A stretch of 64,000 nt of DNA, taken from NCBI RefSeq assembly GCF_049319665.1, contig NZ_JBMOUD010000002.1, positions 186,001 through 250,000 on the forward strand. Direction: 5' to 3'. Position numbers and translations under genes: made by a program. The DNA is from JBMOUD01 sp049319665. GTDB lineage: Bacteria > Pseudomonadota > Gammaproteobacteria > Enterobacterales > Enterobacteriaceae. Under the pieces are notes generated by a model. The model did no database searches. It had not been told where the DNA came from and saw only the letters and a program-made list of their open reading frames with translations. Below are positions 1 through 9,352 of this stretch, one piece after another (within the stretch, counting starts at the first letter, position 1; every line of letters starts with the position of its first letter).

Positions 1-362
1 ATGCATTTAGCCTGCTGACAGAACTTCGCACGTTGGGTATCTCGATAGAGCTTGATGACTTCGGTTTAGGATTCTCTGGGTTGGAATATCTGAATCGTTT
101 GCGAAACTTGCCGATTGATGTGATCAAAATTGGTCGGCCTTTTGTCGCCGTACTGCCGCAGGATGAGATGATGGTAAACATTATCACGTCTATTGCACAT
201 ACCATGAATATCCAACTAGTCGCTGAAGGTATTGAGACACCGGAACAGCGTGATTGGCTCGTCAATCATGGTGTGATTTATGGTCAAGGCTATCTGTTTT
301 CCCCGCCATTGCCAGTAGAAGAATTTGAAAATAAGTATCTTGCTGACATTGTCATGCAATAG
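1..362 (+). CDS. EAL-domain cyclic-di-GMP phosphodiesterase, C-terminal end (HmsP/YhjK-like), partial
   Basis: Only the last 120 codons are in the window; the frame is open to the left edge, so the ATG/TTG codons inside it are not starts. The residues are the back half of an EAL domain: the DDFG motif with GLGFSGLEYL after it, the DVIKIGRPFV strand, the VAEGIET loop and the closing GQGYLFSPPLP. These motifs bind metal and cyclic-di-GMP in active phosphodiesterases. In E. coli the gene beside dctA is yhjK (pdeK), whose Yersinia counterpart is HmsP, the phosphodiesterase that limits Hms-dependent biofilm. Same strand and order here (EAL protein, dctA, yhjJ) support that identity. The symbol is left empty because the GGDEF and membrane parts are not visible. 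Confidence 0.85.
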   Translation, partial: AFSLLTELRTLGISIELDDFGLGFSGLEYLNRLRNLPIDVIKIGRPFVAVLPQDEMMVNIITSIAHTMNIQLVAEGIETPEQRDWLVNHGVIYGQGYLFSPPLPVEEFENKYLADIVMQ

Positions 363-574
363 GGGCATTTTCTTCGCTAGACCATCATTTGTAACATCTA
401 CTTACCTTGAATTCCTGCGTGCAGAATGCTTTCAGCTCTAGTTTTTAAACATCTGTAATTACAACCCGAAACAATTCATTTTCATCTTGTTATGTCGGTG
501 TTACCTTCTGCTGGTCGCTTTCCTCATACGTGTTTATCACGCATAAGCGATGCCTTCATAACAGGATGACTAAA

Positions 575-1870
575 ATGACAAAAAAACCTTTTTATAAGAG
601 TCTCTACTTTCAGGTGCTGCTTGCTATCACCTTAGGTGTTCTACTTGGACACTTCTACCCAGATATAAGCGTACAGATGAAACCGTTAGGCGACGGTTTT
701 GTGAAGTTGATTAAAATGATTATTGCCCCAGTTATTTTCTGTACGGTGGTGACGGGTATCGCCGGTATGGAAAGCATGAAAGCTGTTGGGCGCACAGGGG
801 CGATTGCTCTGCTGTATTTCGAGGTTGTCAGTACTATTGCACTGATTATCGGCCTGGTTATTGTCAACATCGTTCAGCCGGGCGCTGGCATGAACGTTGA
901 TCCCGCAGCGCTGGATGCCAAAGCCGTGGCAATGTATGCCGAACAAGCGCAGAGCCAAGGCATTATTCCTTTCCTGTTAGATATCATCCCAGCTAGCGTG
1001 ATTGGCGCGTTTGCTAGCGGTAATATCCTGCAAGTCCTGATGTTTGCCGTGCTATTTGGCTTCGCGTTGCATCGTCTGGGCGATAAAGGTCAGTTGGTTT
1101 TCAATTTTATCGATAGCTTCTCGAAAGTTATCTTCGGCATCATCAATATGATCATGCGCCTTGCGCCGTTAGGGGCTTTCGGTGCGATGGCCTTTACCAT
1201 CGGCAAATATGGCGTAGGTTCATTGGTGCAGCTTGGCCAGTTGATTCTGTGCTTCTATCTGACCTGTGTATTGTTTGTGGTGGTGGTTCTGGGGCTGATT
1301 GCTCGCTTCACCGGCTTTAGCATCTTCAAGTTTATTAACCATATCAAAGAAGAGTTGCTGATTGTTCTGGGTACTTCTTCTTCTGAATCGGTCTTGCCGC
1401 GTATGCTCGACAAAATGGAGAAGCTGGGCTGCAAGAAATCAGTGGTGGGTTTAGTCATCCCAACAGGTTATTCATTTAACCTCGATGGCACCTCTATTTA
1501 TTTAACCATGGCGGCAGTGTTTATCGCTCAGGCGACCAATACGCACATGGATGTTTGGCATCAGGTGACCTTGTTGGTTGTGCTGCTGCTTTCTTCCAAA
1601 GGTGCAGCTGGCGTGACTGGCAGTGGCTTTATCGTTCTGGCGGCAACGCTGTCAGCGGTTGGTCATTTACCTGTTGCCGGATTGGCATTAATCCTTGGTA
1701 TTGACCGCTTCATGTCTGAAGCTCGTGCGTTGACCAACCTGGTCGGCAACGGCGTGGCAACGATTGTTGTTGCTAAATGGTGTGGCCAATTAGACGAGAA
1801 ACAACTGCAAGCTAGCCTGTCTGGTAAGCAAACTCTGTCTGCGGCAGAAAAAAGCGCATCACACTCCTAA
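575..1870 (+). CDS. dctA: C4-dicarboxylate:cation symporter DctA
   Basis: Inner-membrane carrier of the DAACS family that imports succinate, fumarate, malate and aspartate. The protein aligns along its length with E. coli DctA, including KLIKMIIAPVIFCTVV, the serine-rich LGTSSSES hairpin, the IPTGYSFNLDGT motif and GAAGVTGSGFIVLAATL. The open frame reaches a GTG at 530, but the ATG at 575 has an AGGA eight bases upstream and gives an N-terminus matching the family (KSLYFQVL), so I use it; it encodes 431 residues. The EAL gene lies 212 bases upstream on the same strand. In E. coli the gene is controlled by DcuSR and CRP; no clear site was identified here. A strong hairpin follows the stop. Confidence 0.97.
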   Translation: MTKKPFYKSLYFQVLLAITLGVLLGHFYPDISVQMKPLGDGFVKLIKMIIAPVIFCTVVTGIAGMESMKAVGRTGAIALLYFEVVSTIALIIGLVIVNIVQPGAGMNVDPAALDAKAVAMYAEQAQSQGIIPFLLDIIPASVIGAFASGNILQVLMFAVLFGFALHRLGDKGQLVFNFIDSFSKVIFGIINMIMRLAPLGAFGAMAFTIGKYGVGSLVQLGQLILCFYLTCVLFVVVVLGLIARFTGFSIFKFINHIKEELLIVLGTSSSESVLPRMLDKMEKLGCKKSVVGLVIPTGYSFNLDGTSIYLTMAAVFIAQATNTHMDVWHQVTLLVVLLLSSKGAAGVTGSGFIVLAATLSAVGHLPVAGLALILGIDRFMSEARALTNLVGNGVATIVVAKWCGQLDEKQLQASLSGKQTLSAAEKSASHS

Positions 1871-1884
1871 TCTGCAGTAATCTT

Positions 1885-1924
1885 TTACCGCCAGACAGAA
1901 CAATGAGAGTCTGTCTGGCGGTAA
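1885..1924 (+). terminator. Hairpin after dctA
   Basis: Arms TTACCGCCAGACAGA (1885-1899) and its exact reverse complement (1910-1924) make a 15-bp perfect stem with a 10-base loop. No U-tract follows on the plus strand, so it may stabilise the 3' end or act as a weak terminator. Confidence 0.6.
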
Positions 1925-2299
1925 TCGTCCGGCCGTTTCCATCTGAATCATCGTGTTTATCGTCGTCACACTGCAAGTTGCAGAGTTGTAAGCCGATTTG
2001 TCTCTCAATTACCGCCTATCGGTACCGCGGCGTTTTTTGAGCATAGATGCGATATTTCATAACTTTCTTGATGTAACCTACGGATTATCTTAATAATATG
2101 TTGGTTTCGTTCCTGTCGACGTCATTTATTCAAGATTATTTTTATTGGCAGCGGTGACATTGGTAAAGGTTCGCTGTCTAACACAGTGCTAAACTCGCCA
2201 TACTTTGCTTTCGCATTAAGACCCGATTCAATGCCATCATGGCAAACGGGCAGGATAAGCATGTTTAAATTGGAAAGAAATCTTAAGTAGGGGTTCAAC
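1925..2299. other. Intergenic region dctA-yhjJ
   Basis: About 375 bases without a supported gene. The last part must carry the yhjJ leader, with AGGGG six bases before the ATG at 2300. I see no convincing operator, RNA gene or small reading frame. Confidence 0.5.
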
Positions 2300-3811
2300 A
2301 TGCAGGGTACCAGAATTCGTTTACTCGTCGGTGGGGCACTATTGGCCTGCTCCGCGGTTAACGTGCAGGCTGAAGCGCTACAACCTGATCCAGCCTGGCA
2401 GCAAGGCTCATTGGATAATGGATTCAGTTGGCAATTATTGACCACGCCGCAACGCCCAAGCGATCGTACTGAGTTACGTCTAGTCGTGCGTACTGGCTCT
2501 TTAGCAGAGACCGCTCAACAGCAAGGATTTGCTCATTTTCTGCCGCGTATCTCGTTGATTCGCAGCCAAGGTTTCACTACCGCGCAATTACACTCCTTTT
2601 GGCAGCAAAGTATGGATAGTCATCGGCCTCTTACACCCGTTGTGAGCTCCTATGACTACACCTCTTATAACCTCAGCTTGCCTAATAACCGACCGGATCT
2701 GTTAAAAGAAGCCTTAACCTGGCTGGTAAACGCTGCAGGTAAAATGAATATTGATTCGGCGAATGTACAGGCCGCTTTGCAAGCGCCTCAAGACCCGATT
2801 GATGCAATGCCTGGCGATACCGCAGATGCCTGGTGGCGCTACCGCATAACCGGCTCGACGCTGGCCGGACACGATCCTTCGTTGGTACCAGCGAACCCAA
2901 TTCAAGCAGACTTGCTCAGCAAATTTTATCACCAGTGGTATACGCCTGATGCGATGACGCTTTATGTGGTTGGTAATGTTGATGGTCGCAATATGGCTGA
3001 GCAGATCAACCGTACATTCTCCGTATTAAAAGGCCGCCGTGAAGCGCCGCAGACAATGCCAACGCTCGCTGATATGCAGCCGAAAGCGATGACGGTTATG
3101 GACGCGTCTGCCACACAGGATCGACTGTCTCTGATATGGAGCATGCCGTGGAAGCCGATTCAGGAATCGACGGCTTTAAATGCGTATTGGCGCAGTGATC
3201 TGGCGCGAGAAGCCTTGTTCTGGCATTTGCAGCAGTCGATGAAGAGCACCGCTGTTGCTGGGCAAGAAGCAAAGACTGACGGTATTGCGGTGCCTAACTT
3301 GAGCTTTGATTGTAGTGTGCAGTATCAAATTGCCCAATGTGCGATTCGCTTGGACAATCCACAGGAAAAAGTGCAGGAGTCGCTTAAGCAGCTAGGAACA
3401 GAGCTACTTAAAGTACGTGATAAAGGTATCACTCAGGCTGAGTTTGATACATTGATTGCGCAGAAACAGGACCAGCTCAATAAGCTGTTTGCTACTTATG
3501 CGCGTACTGATACCGGCGTATTAATGGCCCAGCGCTTACGTTCGCAACAGAACTCAGTGGTTGATATCGCCCCAGAGCAATATCAGAAGCTGCGCCAGAA
3601 GTTCTTGTCATCACTGACGCTAGAAGCACTGAATCAGGAATTGAAACAGCAATTATCACGCGAGCCTTCAATGCTGCTGACTCAACCTAAAGGCGAACCA
3701 GAAATGGACGTCCAGGGATTACAGGGAATTTACGATGCGATTATGGCACCTGCGGTGGAGGCTGCACCAGTAGCAGCACCGGCTGATGGAGCGACTACTG
3801 CGGCACAGTAA
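2300..3811 (+). CDS. yhjJ: Periplasmic M16-family zinc-protease-like protein YhjJ
   Basis: 503 residues matching E. coli YhjJ from the first residue (MQGTRIRLL) to the C-terminus. Residues 1-25 form a Sec signal peptide ending VQA, so the protein is predicted periplasmic. The pitrilysin fold is recognisable: the first half has the strand-helix region before AHFLPR, and the later WYTPDAMTLYVVGNVD is the usual M16 segment. The zinc site expected as HxxEH reads HFLPR, so the glutamate base and second histidine are absent and the protein is probably not a peptidase, as in E. coli YhjJ. The C-terminal 20 residues are Ala/Pro-rich. Function in the family is unknown. The next plus-strand gene (yhjG) is 808 bases away, past a large repeat. 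Confidence 0.93.
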   Translation: MQGTRIRLLVGGALLACSAVNVQAEALQPDPAWQQGSLDNGFSWQLLTTPQRPSDRTELRLVVRTGSLAETAQQQGFAHFLPRISLIRSQGFTTAQLHSFWQQSMDSHRPLTPVVSSYDYTSYNLSLPNNRPDLLKEALTWLVNAAGKMNIDSANVQAALQAPQDPIDAMPGDTADAWWRYRITGSTLAGHDPSLVPANPIQADLLSKFYHQWYTPDAMTLYVVGNVDGRNMAEQINRTFSVLKGRREAPQTMPTLADMQPKAMTVMDASATQDRLSLIWSMPWKPIQESTALNAYWRSDLAREALFWHLQQSMKSTAVAGQEAKTDGIAVPNLSFDCSVQYQIAQCAIRLDNPQEKVQESLKQLGTELLKVRDKGITQAEFDTLIAQKQDQLNKLFATYARTDTGVLMAQRLRSQQNSVVDIAPEQYQKLRQKFLSSLTLEALNQELKQQLSREPSMLLTQPKGEPEMDVQGLQGIYDAIMAPAVEAAPVAAPADGATTAAQ

Positions 3812-3816
3812 AATGA

Positions 3817-4527
3817 TGAAGCAATGAACGTGGTTTGGGCGGTTTTGCAAAACCGGGAACGGTGTAATTTTCGGTTCTTCAAATGCGGTTATCAATGCTG
3901 CATCGTAGCCCGAACCGAGCAAAGGAACGAAGGCGCGTTCCTTTGCGATCCTGCGCCTTTTGATACTTCAACTCGGTATCCAGCGGAGGCCATGTTTCAG
4001 AAATTTCCGTTATAGCGCAAATTTCATCCCTCTGGGATACCCGGTTGCGGGGTCGAGCCAACGATAATGCTGTTGTCTCTCACCACTTGCCGGTGAAATT
4101 TTGAGTGCGCTGAGCGGCTTTTAAATCAACAGCAACAGCACAAACAGAAAAGCAGAGGCAGTTTTAGCCTTTGAATTTAAAAAAGCTTGGTGGCGCACTC
4201 AAAATTTCACTGACGAGTGATGGAGAGATAGCGAAGCAGGCTCGAATCCGAGGAAGGGATGGCGGAGCCATGAAATTTGCGCCTATCACTGTGGCAACTG
4301 AAACATAGCCTAGTTGTAATCTGATATAACACACTGAAAAAGCGCGGGATTGTAAAGGGATGCGCTTTCATCCCTTTACTCGGTTTAGGCTACTGAGCCA
4401 TATTGAACTCCGTGCTTCGGAAACCGAAAACTCACCGTATTAATAGTATTCCCGACATCTTTTTATTCGTTTCGCAACTACCGTTCCCAGTTTTACAAAA
4501 CCGCCCAAAGCAACGGTCATTGCTTCA
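3817..4527. repeat. 711-bp element with 47/48-bp terminal inverted repeats and nested internal palindromes
   Basis: The ends (3817-3863 and 4480-4527) are inverted copies with four substitutions and one gap; both contain TTTGGGCGGTTTTG. Inside, 4015-4027 (GCGCAAATTTCAT) pairs exactly with 4270-4282, and 4094-4110 (TGAAATTTTGAGTGCGC) pairs exactly with 4193-4209 and extends outward imperfectly. A separate hairpin has perfect 11-bp arms at 4352-4362 and 4369-4379. The short open frames inside are not protein-like. This fills the yhjJ-yhjG gap. It looks like a non-autonomous mobile repeat (MITE-like) or a structured RNA locus; I cannot assign it to a named family. Confidence 0.75.
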
Positions 4528-4619
4528 ATCCCCACTCATTGCTTTAAAAAAGCGCTCTACGTCCGCCGACGCATCCTACACTATGTATAAACAATGAACA
4601 TATGAGAGGGATAGTGCTA

Positions 4620-6686
4620 ATGACGCGCACAGGAAAGGTGGTGAGTTGGATCGCGGCGGCGGTGGTTATTGTATTGATTGTACTTATTATCTTTATTACG
4701 ACCTTCGACTGGAACCGCTTAAAACCGACCATTAATAGCAAAGTATCTGCTGAGTTGAACCGGACTTTCGCCATCCGTGGTGATCTCGGTGTCGATTGGT
4801 CGCGGCAGAAGGAAGAGGGCGGCTGGCGCGCATGGGTGCCTTGGCCACATATTCATGCTGAAGATATTGTGTTGGGAAATCCGCAGGATATTCCTGGCAG
4901 TGAACAGATGGTGACGCTACAGCGAGTGGATGCCAGCATCGCGCCGTTGGCTCTGCTAGGCAAAAAAGTACTGATCCCGCGACTGTGGTTGAAGCAGCCG
5001 GATGCGTCGCTGGTACGTCTGGCGGATGGTAAAAATAACTGGACCTTTACGCTGGCAAATAGTCAGGACAAGGATAGTGGGCAGTCACAGCAATCGTCAG
5101 ATTGGTCATTTCAGCTTAACGACATTGTCTTTGACCGTGGGCAGATTAATTTCAAAGACGCCACCTTGAAGGCGGATTTTCGCGCCACTATTGACCCGTT
5201 GGGCAAGCCATTACCTTTTGCTGAAGTCGTGGGCGATAAAGGGCAAAAAGAAGATAAAAAACAGGCCAATGTAGTCACTCCCGATTATGTTTTTGGCTGG
5301 AAAATCGAGGGTAAATATCGCGGTGAGCCGTTATCTGGTAGCGGCAAAATCGGCGGCATGATTGCCTTGCAAGATGCCAACGCTCGTTTCCCGCTCCAGG
5401 CCGATGTCCGTTCCGGCAAGACGCGAGTTGTGGTGGCAGGGACCTTAACCGACCCGCTTAATCTCGGTGCGCTGGACCTACGCTTAAAATTCTCCGGTCA
5501 GACCCTCTCTGACCTCTATGGCCTAACCGGTGTGTTATTGCCGCAAACGCCGCCTTATTCTACCGATGGACATCTGAGCGCGCAGTTGCAGCAACCTGCA
5601 GGAGCGAAATATCAGTACCAGGACTTTAATGGACAGATTGGGGATAGCGATATCCACGGTTCATTGATTTATCTGGCCAGTAAGCCTCGCCCTAAATTAA
5701 GCGGTGATATCACTTCTAATCAGTTGCGCTTTGCTGATTTGGCTCCGCTTATTGGCGCCGATTCTAATACAGACAAAGCTAAACGTGGTGAAGCGACACG
5801 TCAGCCTGCGGATAAAGCGCTACCGGTGGAGCAATTTGATACCAAAAGTTGGCGGGCGATGGATGCAGATGTGAAATTCAGTGCTAAACGTATCGAACAT
5901 GGAAAATCGCTACCACTTAGCGATCTTAGCACCCATTTAAAGCTTGATAACGGCACAATTTTGATGGACCCGCTGCGCTTTGGTGTTGCCGGAGGTAACT
6001 TGAATTCTACGGTGCGGCTGGAAGGCGACAAATCACCGATGCGTGGTCGTGTGGACTTGCATGTCCGCAAGTTACAACTCAAAGCCTTGTTACCCAACGT
6101 GGAGTCTATGAAAAAAAGCCTGGGACAGCTTAATGGCGATGCCACCTTAAGCGGCACAGGTAATTCGGTGGCGGCGTTGCTGGGTACCGGTAATGGTGAG
6201 TTGAAGTTGTTAATTAACGACGGGGTAATTAGCCGTAGTTTAATGGAAATTGCCGGATTGAACGTAGGTAATTATTTGGTATCACGCTTATTTGGTGATG
6301 ACGAGGTGAAAATTAACTGTGCGGCAGCGGACGTCAATATCAAGAATGGTTTGGCCAAGCCTGATTTGTTGGTATTTGATACCGAGAACGCACTTATTAA
6401 CGTCACCGGAACGAGTAACTTTGCCAATGAGCGTCTCGATCTCACCATTGACCCAGACAGCAAAGGGATGCGGGTGCTGACTTTGCGTTCACCATTGTAT
6501 GTGCGCGGTACTTTTAAGCATCCTGATGCAGGGGTGAAACCCGGGCCGTTAATTGCGCGTGGCGCAGCGGCGGTGGCATTAGGCGTGGTACTCACACCGG
6601 CTGCTGGCTTGCTGGCATTAGTTTCGCCTAGCGATAATGAGACAAACCAGTGCGGGGCAATTTTGCGGAAGATGAAGCAGAAGTAA
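4620..6686 (+). CDS. yhjG: AsmA-family inner-membrane-anchored protein YhjG
   Basis: 688 residues aligning with E. coli YhjG over the whole length. One N-terminal membrane segment (about residues 8-28) is followed by FDWNRLKP and a long periplasmic part typical of AsmA-like proteins, including WRAWVPWPHIHAEDIVLGNP near the start and the C-terminal AsmA domain with LRSPLYVRGTFKHPD. AsmA proteins are thought to bridge the periplasm and move or organise phospholipids; the exact role of YhjG is not established. The longest frame begins at 4602, but the ATG at 4620 has GAGAGGG upstream and matches the E. coli N-terminus. It starts 93 bases after the repeat element, so its promoter probably lies close to or inside that element. 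Confidence 0.93.
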   Translation: MTRTGKVVSWIAAAVVIVLIVLIIFITTFDWNRLKPTINSKVSAELNRTFAIRGDLGVDWSRQKEEGGWRAWVPWPHIHAEDIVLGNPQDIPGSEQMVTLQRVDASIAPLALLGKKVLIPRLWLKQPDASLVRLADGKNNWTFTLANSQDKDSGQSQQSSDWSFQLNDIVFDRGQINFKDATLKADFRATIDPLGKPLPFAEVVGDKGQKEDKKQANVVTPDYVFGWKIEGKYRGEPLSGSGKIGGMIALQDANARFPLQADVRSGKTRVVVAGTLTDPLNLGALDLRLKFSGQTLSDLYGLTGVLLPQTPPYSTDGHLSAQLQQPAGAKYQYQDFNGQIGDSDIHGSLIYLASKPRPKLSGDITSNQLRFADLAPLIGADSNTDKAKRGEATRQPADKALPVEQFDTKSWRAMDADVKFSAKRIEHGKSLPLSDLSTHLKLDNGTILMDPLRFGVAGGNLNSTVRLEGDKSPMRGRVDLHVRKLQLKALLPNVESMKKSLGQLNGDATLSGTGNSVAALLGTGNGELKLLINDGVISRSLMEIAGLNVGNYLVSRLFGDDEVKINCAAADVNIKNGLAKPDLLVFDTENALINVTGTSNFANERLDLTIDPDSKGMRVLTLRSPLYVRGTFKHPDAGVKPGPLIARGAAAVALGVVLTPAAGLLALVSPSDNETNQCGAILRKMKQK

Positions 6687-6704
6687 TCTCGTATTTGGGT
6701 AATG

Positions 6705-6737
6705 CTCCCTGCGCGACTAAAAGGCTCGCGCAGGGAG
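6705..6737. terminator. Convergent hairpin between yhjG and cdh
   Basis: CTCCCTGCGCG (6705-6715) pairs with its exact reverse complement (6727-6737). It lies between two convergent genes and may serve both; there is no strong U-tract. Confidence 0.6.
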
Positions 6738-6748
6738 TCATAATCGAG

Positions 6749-7519
6749 TTAGCTAGCAGGGTTATTTAATACCGCGCAATCATGGTCCTGAATCTCTTCT
6801 GCGGACGCCTTATTAAACGTCCACAAATTGCGCTCAATAGCCAACAGCAGGAAATCGCCCCCTTTCAGACTGACCATTGCCATACCAAAGTGCCCCATAT
6901 TCTTTCTGGCTGCGGGCACGCCGTCTGCCAGCATGCGGAACGCACCTTTCTCACCTAATTGCGCGGCAGTAATACGGCGCGCCAGATAGGTATGGCCGAC
7001 CAGAGTATCGGGCAGGGCTTGCCATTGTTCGTTTATGGCGCCGGCATCTTTATCCAACGTCTTTCTCACTTCGGGTAGCAGACATGAAATATGAATATGT
7101 AGCTGATTCTGGGTACGACCAGACTGTGAGTTGATGGCCAGCGAGACATGACTGTCATCAATCGGTTTACCATATTTATCCGACATAAAATGTCGGGCTT
7201 GCCAGGCCTCGGCGAAGAAGTTCGGTGTCTTGTCTTCCAGTAACACCGGGCTTTCCATTCCACTAATTTTCGCCGTTGGCATCAACAGGAATTGCAGTGG
7301 GCCATTCATGTCTTTCATGACCACGAAACCCTCTTTCTCATCAACCTGAGAGCAAGGGGCGGGTTGGCCATTGTTACGCTGATCTGGCACGCATTTTTGA
7401 CTAATGATATTCCACAGAGCGTCAGGGTTTGCACTGGCTGGTTGTACATAGCAACCCACTCCGGCAAGCATCATGCTCAGTGATAATAAAGGAAGTTGCA
7501 GGTGACGTTTAAAGGACAT
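6749..7519 (-). CDS. cdh: CDP-diacylglycerol pyrophosphatase Cdh
   Basis: Hydrolyses CDP-diacylglycerol to phosphatidate and CMP (EC 3.6.1.26) at the inner membrane. The 256-residue protein has one N-terminal hydrophobic segment (about residues 8-30, signal-anchor or signal peptide), the conserved opening ALWNIISQKCVPDQ, and the HIT-like catalytic stretch QLHIHISCL. Further family landmarks are GHTYLARRI and the closing DHDC. Length agrees with E. coli Cdh. It lies 94 bases downstream of yhjE on the same strand, separated by a good terminator, so it is probably transcribed separately. In E. coli cdh is elsewhere, so this placement is a lineage feature. Confidence 0.92.
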   Translation of the reverse strand: MSFKRHLQLPLLSLSMMLAGVGCYVQPASANPDALWNIISQKCVPDQRNNGQPAPCSQVDEKEGFVVMKDMNGPLQFLLMPTAKISGMESPVLLEDKTPNFFAEAWQARHFMSDKYGKPIDDSHVSLAINSQSGRTQNQLHIHISCLLPEVRKTLDKDAGAINEQWQALPDTLVGHTYLARRITAAQLGEKGAFRMLADGVPAARKNMGHFGMAMVSLKGGDFLLLAIERNLWTFNKASAEEIQDHDCAVLNNPAS

Positions 7520-7570
7520 GTAGGGTTCTTCTGGTTAAAAGTATGCTGAATATAAAAGATGTTATGAATA

Positions 7571-7598
7571 TAAAAATGCCGGGCTTTGTGCCCGGCAT
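7571..7598 (-). terminator. Rho-independent terminator of yhjE
   Basis: Read on the minus strand, ATGCCGGGC pairs with GCCCGGCAT around a 5-base loop and is followed by TTTTAT. It lies directly after the yhjE stop. Confidence 0.85.
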
Positions 7599-7613
7599 AC
7601 TTGGAAGACTGTA

Positions 7614-8939
7614 TTACAGTGACTGATCGCGAGTCTCTTTGGACAACAGCAGCGCTATCAGGGTCAGCGTTGCCATCGATGCCAAATAGACACCTACGTA
7701 GAACAAACCGTAATGGGTAGTCAGCCAGGTCGCAATATAAGGTGCCACGGATGCGCCTAATATTGAAGCGACATTATAAGAGAATGATGCACCGGTATAG
7801 CGAACCTCGGTTGGGAACAATTCTGGCAACAGCGCCCCCATTGGGCCAAAGGTCATCCCCATCACAATAAAGCCACACAGCAGGCACAGCATCACCATGG
7901 AGATGGATCCTGCGCTGAGCATAGCCGGGAAATTCAAGGCGAAGACGATCATCAGCAAGGTGATGCCAATCATAGTTTTGCGGCGGCCAAAGCTATCAGC
8001 CATTTGACCGGCAATAGGCACCAAGACACCAAAGCCAACCACACCAATCATCAACATCAACAGAAAATCATTACGAGCAATGCCCAAACCGACTGGTTTT
8101 GGCGTCGTGCCGTAGGTCAGGGTGTAAACGGTCATAATGTAAAACAGCGTGTAAGTGGCGACCATAATAAAGGTCCCCAGCAAGGTAGCTTTCAGATGCT
8201 TGCTGAATAAACGGGCGATAGGCACTTTGACCTGTTTACCTGCTTTAGCAATTTTGGCAAATACGGGGGTTTCATGTAGAGAAACACGGACATACAAGCC
8301 GATCAATACCAGCGCAGCAGAAAGGACAAACGGCACGCGCCAGCCCCATTCGATAAATTGCTGGTCGGTCAGCAGCCATGACAGTAGCAAGAACATGCCG
8401 TTGGCGAAGAAGAAACCAATAGGTGCGCCGAGCTGCGGGAAGGAACCATAAAGCGCACGTTTTTTTGCCGGAGCGTTTTCGGTTGCCAGCAGTGCCGCGC
8501 CCCCCCATTCGCCCCCGAGTCCTAGCCCTTGACCAAAGCGAGCCAGCGCCAGCAGCAGCGGCGCGAATACACCAATGCTGTTATAGGTTGGCAGCAAACC
8601 GATGACCACGGTGGAGATCCCCATGGTGAGCAAGGAAGCAACCAACGTGACTTTACGACCGACACGATCGCCGAAATGACCGAATAGTGCAGAACCAATC
8701 GGACGAGCGATAAAGGCAATCGCAAAGGTGGCTAACGATTGCAGTGTTGCCGCAGTAGGATCGCCTTGCGGGAAGAAAATATGCGGAAAGACGATAACCG
8801 CGGCAGTGGCGTAAATATAAAAATCAAAAAACTCAATAGCGGTACCAATTAATGAGGCAACGATAACTTTACCGCGCGAGTTTTGGCTGACCAAATAAGC
8901 GTCAGCTTCAAGTTCTGGAGTGATTGGAGTGGCTTGCAT
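7614..8939 (-). CDS. yhjE: MHS-family major facilitator transporter YhjE
   Basis: 441-residue inner-membrane symporter of the metabolite:H+ symporter family, strongly similar to E. coli YhjE (IGTAIEFFDFYIYATAAV near the N-terminus, GHFGDRVGRK between helices 2 and 3, RFGQGLGLGGEWGGAALL, and the late GALLPELFPTEVRYTGAS). Twelve membrane helices are expected. MHS members carry small organic acids or osmolytes such as alpha-ketoglutarate, proline or shikimate; the YhjE substrate is not established. Here the next upstream gene on the same strand is a 3-hydroxybutyrate dehydrogenase, a hint but no proof of an organic-acid substrate. The start is the ATG at 8939. Confidence 0.93.
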   Translation of the reverse strand: MQATPITPELEADAYLVSQNSRGKVIVASLIGTAIEFFDFYIYATAAVIVFPHIFFPQGDPTAATLQSLATFAIAFIARPIGSALFGHFGDRVGRKVTLVASLLTMGISTVVIGLLPTYNSIGVFAPLLLALARFGQGLGLGGEWGGAALLATENAPAKKRALYGSFPQLGAPIGFFFANGMFLLLSWLLTDQQFIEWGWRVPFVLSAALVLIGLYVRVSLHETPVFAKIAKAGKQVKVPIARLFSKHLKATLLGTFIMVATYTLFYIMTVYTLTYGTTPKPVGLGIARNDFLLMLMIGVVGFGVLVPIAGQMADSFGRRKTMIGITLLMIVFALNFPAMLSAGSISMVMLCLLCGFIVMGMTFGPMGALLPELFPTEVRYTGASFSYNVASILGASVAPYIATWLTTHYGLFYVGVYLASMATLTLIALLLSKETRDQSL

Positions 8940-9130
8940 GATTGTTTCTTATTGGTTTTTAATGTAAATGAAATTGACAATAGCTTGCATCTTAAGCACA
9001 GCCCCAAGCGTTTTCAACGTGGCAAAATCTCACAATGTGACATTTCCGCATGATTTTGCGCAATCATTCTGCGAGGTTGTTTTTTGTTAGTCATAAGTTT
9101 TTTAGATGATGAAATTTCAGAGTAAGTCAC

Positions 9131-9157
9131 TGTAAAAAAGCCGAAGGTTAGCGGCTT
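9131..9157 (-). terminator. Rho-independent terminator, minus strand
   Basis: On the minus strand AAGCCG pairs with CGGCTT around an 8-base loop and is followed by a run of T. It lies about 200 bases beyond the bdhA stop and before yhjE. Confidence 0.65.
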
Positions 9158-9244
9158 CTGTAGTGAGTTATTCTGGTTATTGCGAGTTGATTCCGCATTT
9201 ATCAGTTTAATAGACTGCTTTTATGGCTGATTGTTGGAATTAAA

Positions 9245-9270
9245 TGCCAGTTCATTTTAGTGAGCTGGCA
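9245..9270 (-). terminator. Hairpin downstream of bdhA
   Basis: TGCCAGTTCA (9245-9254) pairs with TGAGCTGGCA (9261-9270) with one G-T pair; on the minus strand it is followed by TTTAATT. Likely the first terminator after bdhA. Confidence 0.55.
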
Positions 9271-9352
9271 CGAAGGCAAGGTAAGAAGGGATTCTACGAG
9301 TCCTCGGGGAGTTGACCGCCGATAGCCGCGTTAGCAATGCGGCGGATAATAA

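Larger units (their letters stand above)
8940..9352. other. Intergenic region bdhA-yhjE with two minus-strand hairpins
   Basis: 413 bases without a supported gene. It holds the 3' end of bdhA (two terminator-like hairpins, listed separately) and, nearer 8940, the AT-rich upstream region of yhjE. No operator is obvious. Confidence 0.5.

Noticed and set aside
3824..4061. Short open frames of 60-63 codons in the yhjJ-yhjG gap
   Set aside because: They lie inside the inverted-repeat element, read as random protein and lack ribosome binding sites.
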